A stretch of DNA of 64,000 nt from Bradyrhizobium manausense (lineage in GTDB: Bacteria > Pseudomonadota > Alphaproteobacteria > Rhizobiales > Xanthobacteraceae). Each line of letters begins with the position of its first letter. Position 1 is the first letter of the stretch. Shown here in pieces: positions 60,480-64,000 of this stretch. A program made the translations under genes and the position numbers. The notes beneath the pieces were generated by a model. That model saw nothing but the letters and a program-made list of their open reading frames with translations, had not been told where the DNA came from and made no database searches. The stretch spans positions 186,001 to 250,000 of the forward strand of contig NZ_JAFCJI010000001.1 in assembly GCF_018131105.1 (NCBI RefSeq), given 5' to 3'.

Positions 60480-61874
60480 TTAGCCGCGCATCATCGGTTC
60501 GATGCGGCGCTGTGCGTCGTCCAGTGCGGCCTTGATCGTGGCCTGGCCGGAGAGGGCTGACTGGATCGCGGTCGCCATGGTATCGCCGATGGCAGGCCAT
60601 TGCGGCACGCGCGGACGCCAGTCGACATCGGTGTCGTCCTGGAGTGCGCCCATCGCAGCCTCGACGAAGTTTTCGCCAAAGCCGTTCATCAGCTTGATAT
60701 AGTCGGGATCCTTCCAGACCGAAGTGCGGTTGACGCCGGAGCGCTTGGTGGGACCGGCGAAACGATGCGCGGTGCGCGCCTGGGTCTCGGCGCTCGCAGC
60801 CCACTGGATGAACAGCCAGGTCGCTTTCCGCTTCTTCTCCGGCAGCGCGGAATTGATCGGGAAGCCCCAGTTCCAGATCGAGGTGGTGCGCTTGCCCGAG
60901 GGACCTTTCGGCCAGCGTGCATAGGCAACCTTGCCGATCACTTTCGACTTCTCGGGATTGTTGATCACCGAGGCCGACGAATGCGCGTCGATGTAGCTCG
61001 CGACGGTGCCTTGCGAGAAAGCGTCGGCGATATCGGGCCAATTCCAGTTGGCCGCCGCCGTCGGCGCATACTTCTTCATGATGTCGACGTACCAGGCGAG
61101 CGCCGCTTCGGCCTCGGGGCCGTTGACGGTGAGCTTGCCGCCCTTCATCCAGTCGCCGCCGAACTCGCGGAAGATCGACGGATAAATGTACATGTTCTGG
61201 CCGGCACCGGCGACGCCGCGCAGCGCTGCGCCCCAGACTCGATCGTTCGGCGTGTTCAGCGCCGCCGCGTTCGACATGTAGGCTTCGAGCGTGTCGGCCG
61301 GCTTGAGGCCCTTCGCGTCGTAGAGGTCCTTGCGATAGACCTGAATGGTGACCTCGCCGTCATAGGGCATGCCGTAGAGCTTGCCGTCGATGCCATTGGC
61401 GCTGCGCCAGGCCGGGATGATGTCGTCGAGCTTGAACCAGGCCTGATCCGTCAGCGACTTGTCGTTCAAATAGGTGTCAAGCGGTTCGACCCATTTGTTC
61501 GCGGCGTAGAGCGCGTAATACATGGGGTCCGCGGCGTGGGTCGCGTAGGTGCCGGTCTTCGAGGTCAGGTCGATGACGCTCTTCTGCCGGATCTGCGCAG
61601 GTGGAATTTTTTCGAACCGGACGTCGATGCCCGTGAGCGCCTTGAACTGCGGCGCCAGCGTGATCAGGTTTTCGAAATAGCTCGCCGGGATCACGGCGAC
61701 CGTGATGGTCTCGCCGGAAACCTGCTGCCAGTCGATTTGTGCGGATTTGTACGGCGCGAGGTCGGCGTCCTGTGCGGATGCGTGCCGCAGGATGCCAGGC
61801 CCAAACGTCGCCAGAGCCGCAGCCGCGGTTCCGGTTTTGAGTAGCGTTCGTCGCGTCGGCTTGAATGACGTCAT
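60480..61874 (-). CDS. ABC transporter solute-binding protein with Tat signal
   Basis: This 464-residue family 1 extracellular solute-binding protein starts MTSFKPTRRTLLKTGTAAAAL. The twin-arginine motif TRRTLLK and a hydrophobic stretch ending at ASA-QD (about residue 34) indicate Tat export. SD GGGAGGA lies eight bases before the ATG at 61874. The ligand is unknown; the sulfatase and formylglycine-generating enzyme in the same operon suggest a sulfated sugar or alcohol. It is the first gene of the operon. Confidence 0.9.
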   Translation of the reverse strand: MTSFKPTRRTLLKTGTAAAALATFGPGILRHASAQDADLAPYKSAQIDWQQVSGETITVAVIPASYFENLITLAPQFKALTGIDVRFEKIPPAQIRQKSVIDLTSKTGTYATHAADPMYYALYAANKWVEPLDTYLNDKSLTDQAWFKLDDIIPAWRSANGIDGKLYGMPYDGEVTIQVYRKDLYDAKGLKPADTLEAYMSNAAALNTPNDRVWGAALRGVAGAGQNMYIYPSIFREFGGDWMKGGKLTVNGPEAEAALAWYVDIMKKYAPTAAANWNWPDIADAFSQGTVASYIDAHSSASVINNPEKSKVIGKVAYARWPKGPSGKRTTSIWNWGFPINSALPEKKRKATWLFIQWAASAETQARTAHRFAGPTKRSGVNRTSVWKDPDYIKLMNGFGENFVEAAMGALQDDTDVDWRPRVPQWPAIGDTMATAIQSALSGQATIKAALDDAQRRIEPMMRG

Positions 61875-61919
61875 GCTGTCCTCCCGAAAATCCGGATTTT
61901 TTGCTTCCGGTTAGTTAGG

Positions 61920-61942
61920 ACATTTGCCCAAATGTTATAACA
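61920..61942. promoter_or_regulatory. Candidate operators (two abutting palindromes) before the sulfatase-importer operon
   Basis: ACATTTG-CC-CAAATGT (61920-61935) is a perfect inverted repeat. TGTTATAACA (61933-61942) is a second one overlapping its end. They lie 46-68 bases upstream of the binding-protein ATG, where promoter elements are expected. The GntR protein of the operon is the likeliest binder; this is inference. Confidence 0.5.
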
Positions 61943-62085
61943 AGTCAACCGCGACAAGATGGCCCGAGGCCGGGGCCGGTTCCACGCGGTGTTCGGACGC
62001 AAATCGCGCGCATGCGCGATCGCGTGCGAATAGGGATGATGTGCTGGCAACAGCCCGGGCGCGTTCGGATTTCTATCGGCGCTGG

Positions 62086-62889
62086 CTAGTTCCGTGCGCG
62101 CTGCACGGCCAAGGGGCGGACGGCATCCGACGTGTGAATGCGATCGGCATAACCAGCGCTGATCGGCGCGAAAGCCGCCGGCAACGGCCCGTCGGTGAAG
62201 AGATGGTGGCAGTCGTCGAGACGGCCGCCGCGCACCGTCGCGTTGCGGCCAAATTTCGTGGTGTCGGCGACGAGCACGGCGACGCGGGAATTGGCGACGA
62301 TAGCCTGGCGCGCCAACACCTCGCCGGCGTGAAAATCCAGGAGCGTGCCGTCCTGGTCGACACCGCCGACACCGAAGATGCCGTAGTCGGCGCGGAAGTC
62401 CGCGAAGAAACGCGCGGCCGGCTCGCCGACGATGTCACGGTCGAGCGGGCGGAGGGTGCCGCCGGCGATCGAGATCTCGACGTCCGGGTTTTGCGCGAAC
62501 GCCGCAGCGACGTTCAGATTGTTGGTGATCACGCGCAGGTCCTGGCGGTGCGACAGCGCCCGCGCGACATATTCCGGCGTCGTGCCGAGCCCGATCATCA
62601 ACGACGCGCCATCGGGAATGAATTTTGCGGTCGCGTGCGCAATACGCTGCTTGGCGTTGGCGTTGAGGCCTTGCCGGCTGCCGTATGCGAGGTTCTGGTT
62701 CTGCACCGGCAGGCTGACGCCGCCATGGATGCGCCGAAGCAGACCCTGATCGCAGAGCGCATTGACGAGACGGCGAATGGTTTGCTGCGTGACGTCGAAG
62801 CGCGTCGACAGGTGCTCGATCGAGGCGAAACCTTCCTCGCGCACAATCTCCAGAATGTGGGCCTGACGTTCGGTCGGGGTGTTGAGCAT
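62086..62889 (-). CDS. DeoR/GlpR-family transcriptional regulator
   Basis: This 267-residue regulator has an N-terminal DeoR-type helix-turn-helix (RQAHILEIVREEGFASIEHLSTRFDVTQQTIRRLVNAL in pieces) and a C-terminal sugar-phosphate sensor domain with DGASLMIGLGTTPEYVARAL, LRVITNNLNVA, GGTLRPLDRDIVG, and FGVGGVDQDGTLLDF. Family members repress catabolic genes for sugars or polyols and respond to phosphorylated sugars. It is divergent from the ABC ATPase gene at 63143. It also precedes the sulfatase-importer operon by 211 bases on the same strand. Confidence 0.92.
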   Translation of the reverse strand: MLNTPTERQAHILEIVREEGFASIEHLSTRFDVTQQTIRRLVNALCDQGLLRRIHGGVSLPVQNQNLAYGSRQGLNANAKQRIAHATAKFIPDGASLMIGLGTTPEYVARALSHRQDLRVITNNLNVAAAFAQNPDVEISIAGGTLRPLDRDIVGEPAARFFADFRADYGIFGVGGVDQDGTLLDFHAGEVLARQAIVANSRVAVLVADTTKFGRNATVRGGRLDDCHHLFTDGPLPAAFAPISAGYADRIHTSDAVRPLAVQRARN

Positions 62890-62944
62890 GGGCTCTCCGT
62901 GCCGACCAAAGTATCATTCGAACAGGGGAGGCGCAAATTCCTGT

Positions 62945-62977
62945 TTCATATGCTGTCATGTTATGTTCATATGAACA
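62945..62977. promoter_or_regulatory. Candidate DeoR-family operator in the divergent region
   Basis: TGTTCATATGAACA at 62964-62977 is a perfect 14-bp palindrome. Its core TTCATATG also occurs at 62945-62952, exactly 21 bases (two helical turns) from the copy at 62966-62973. The site is 55-88 bases upstream of the regulator start and in the 253-base gap shared with the ATPase gene. Confidence 0.55.
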
Positions 62978-63142
62978 CAATAATCGCTATGCCGATGAAT
63001 GTTGCGTGGCCATAGGGGAGGGACGGATGGTTCGGTCTGCGCGTCGTGACCGACCTTGTGCGGCTCCGCGTGAGCAACGCACGCCCTTGCGTGGCGGCAT
63101 CTGCGCTGTGCTTGGATCATCGCAATCGAGAGCGAACCGGCC

Positions 63143-64000
63143 ATGTCAGCGATCACGCTGAGCCGCATCTCGAAGTCCTGGGGCGTGATGCGCGCGGTCG
63201 ATGACGTCAGCCTGACGGCGGACGAAGGCTCGTTGCTGGTCCTGCTCGGGCCGTCCGGATGCGGCAAGTCCACCACGCTCCGCCTGATCGCTGGTCTCGA
63301 GGAAGCCGATGCCGGCACGATCAGCATCGGCGGCGTTGACGTCACGCGCCTCACTCCGGCGCAGCGGAAGATCTCGATGGTCTTCCAGTCATACGCGTTG
63401 TTTCCGCATTTGAGCGTGGCTGAGAACATCGTATTCGGTTTGCGCGTGCGCCGCGTTTCGCGCGCCGAGCGCGATGGGCGGCTCAAGCGCGTTGCCGACA
63501 TCGTCGGTCTTGGTCATCTCCTTGAACGCAAACCGTCGCAATTGTCCGGCGGTCAGCGCCAGCGCGTCGCATTGGGGCGAGCCATCATCGCGGAAGCTCG
63601 CGTCTGCCTGATGGACGAGCCGCTCTCGAATCTGGATGCCAAGCTTCGGCATGAGATGCGTACCGAGATCCGCGCGCTGCAGCAGCGCCTGGGCATGACG
63701 ATGGTCTATGTGACCCACGATCAGACCGAGGCCATGACGATGGCCGACCGCGTCGTGCTGATGCGGGACGGGCGCATCGAGCAGAACGGCTCGCCCGAAG
63801 AACTCTATAACCGCCCGGCCACGGCGTTCACGGCGCGCTTCATCGGCACGCCGCCCATGAATCTCGTGCGCCAGGGCAACCGTCTCATCGGCGTGCGGCC
63901 GGAGCATGTTCGCATCGCCGCCGACGGCGACCATGTCGCACGCGTCAAGGCCGTGGAGCATCTCGGCGCCGACAGCATCGTTCTCTGCGAGATCGACGGG
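63143..64000 (+). CDS. ABC transporter ATP-binding protein (UgpC/MalK family), partial
   Basis: At least 286 residues are visible; the gene runs off the right edge. It has Walker A GPSGCGKST, Q-loop VFQSYALFPHLSV, signature LSGGQRQRVALGRAI, Walker B VCLMDEPLSNLD, switch VTHDQ, and the start of a TOBE-type domain (IGVRPEHVRIA). It starts at ATG 63143. Together with the divergent DeoR regulator it probably opens an operon for uptake of a sugar, polyol or glycerol-phosphate compound. It might also energise the GH51-linked importer that lacks an ATPase. Confidence 0.93.
   Translation, partial: MSAITLSRISKSWGVMRAVDDVSLTADEGSLLVLLGPSGCGKSTTLRLIAGLEEADAGTISIGGVDVTRLTPAQRKISMVFQSYALFPHLSVAENIVFGLRVRRVSRAERDGRLKRVADIVGLGHLLERKPSQLSGGQRQRVALGRAIIAEARVCLMDEPLSNLDAKLRHEMRTEIRALQQRLGMTMVYVTHDQTEAMTMADRVVLMRDGRIEQNGSPEELYNRPATAFTARFIGTPPMNLVRQGNRLIGVRPEHVRIAADGDHVARVKAVEHLGADSIVLCEIDG

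Noticed and set aside
58705-61041. A 778-codon frame suggesting a fused permease
   Set aside because: The first 499 codons are the neighbouring permease and binding-protein genes read out of frame; the true permease starts at 59544.
1-64000. CRISPR array, rRNA genes, complete insertion sequences
   Set aside because: No regularly spaced repeats, no rRNA sequence and no intact transposase were seen on reading; the only mobile-element trace is the integrase remnant at 24240-24647.

Overview
The window looks like chromosome from a Bradyrhizobium-like alphaproteobacterium (Nitrobacteraceae). The evidence is high GC, a DUF6894 protein, TIGR02301 and DUF4142 proteins, the NUDIX-winged-helix 'NAD regulator', abundant amide, sugar and CoA-ester metabolism, and several short palindromic interspersed repeat families of the kind scattered through Bradyrhizobium genomes. 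Species assignment is inference; no 16S gene is present.

Region 1 (1-24.1 kb) is core-like. It holds two chemoreceptors, a large DUF2339 membrane protein, a minus-strand group (YgfZ, Tag, HD hydrolase, tyrosine phosphatase, NUDIX regulator), dihydroorotase, a sulfurtransferase, and an ECF sigma factor with a DUF4142 protein and a cupredoxin. These are followed by small conserved proteins, an SOS-associated peptidase, a CaiB-type CoA transferase beside a GrdB-like protein, NudK, a GNAT, a GlcD-type oxidoreductase and threonylcarbamoyl-AMP synthase.

Region 2 (24.16-37.3 kb) starts at tRNA-Pro(CGG), directly followed by a decayed tyrosine integrase, and reads like an old genomic island. It holds an unusual set of genes: a GTP cyclohydrolase II with a decayed RibB-like half, a stand-alone RibD-type reductase, a PTPS/QueD homologue lacking key residues, a zinc-less MDR dehydrogenase, a GT4 glycosyltransferase, a methyltransferase, a HAD phosphatase and a polytopic membrane protein. 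I infer a pathway to a glycosylated/methylated pyrimidine- or pterin-type compound. Next come an OpgH-like glucosyltransferase, an FkbM methyltransferase, a cytochrome c and a phosphoglycerol-transferase-like membrane protein, suggesting periplasmic glycan synthesis.

Region 3 (37.3-41.9 kb) encodes a GH51 arabinofuranosidase with a sugar ABC importer that lacks its ATPase. Region 4 (42.1-53.8 kb) is an amide-utilisation locus: AmiC/AmiR-like sensor-antiterminator, divergent from an operon with amidase, acetamidase/formamidase, a five-gene urea/amide-type ABC transporter, an SDR and a second amidase. A strong intrinsic terminator lies in the amidase leader, as AmiR antitermination would require.

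Region 5 (54.2-61.9 kb) is a minus-strand operon: solute-binding protein, two permeases, ATPase, GntR regulator, sulfatase and its formylglycine-generating enzyme. It probably imports a sulfated compound and desulfates it in the cytoplasm. The window ends with a DeoR-family regulator divergent from a further ABC ATPase cut by the right edge; a perfect palindrome lies between them.
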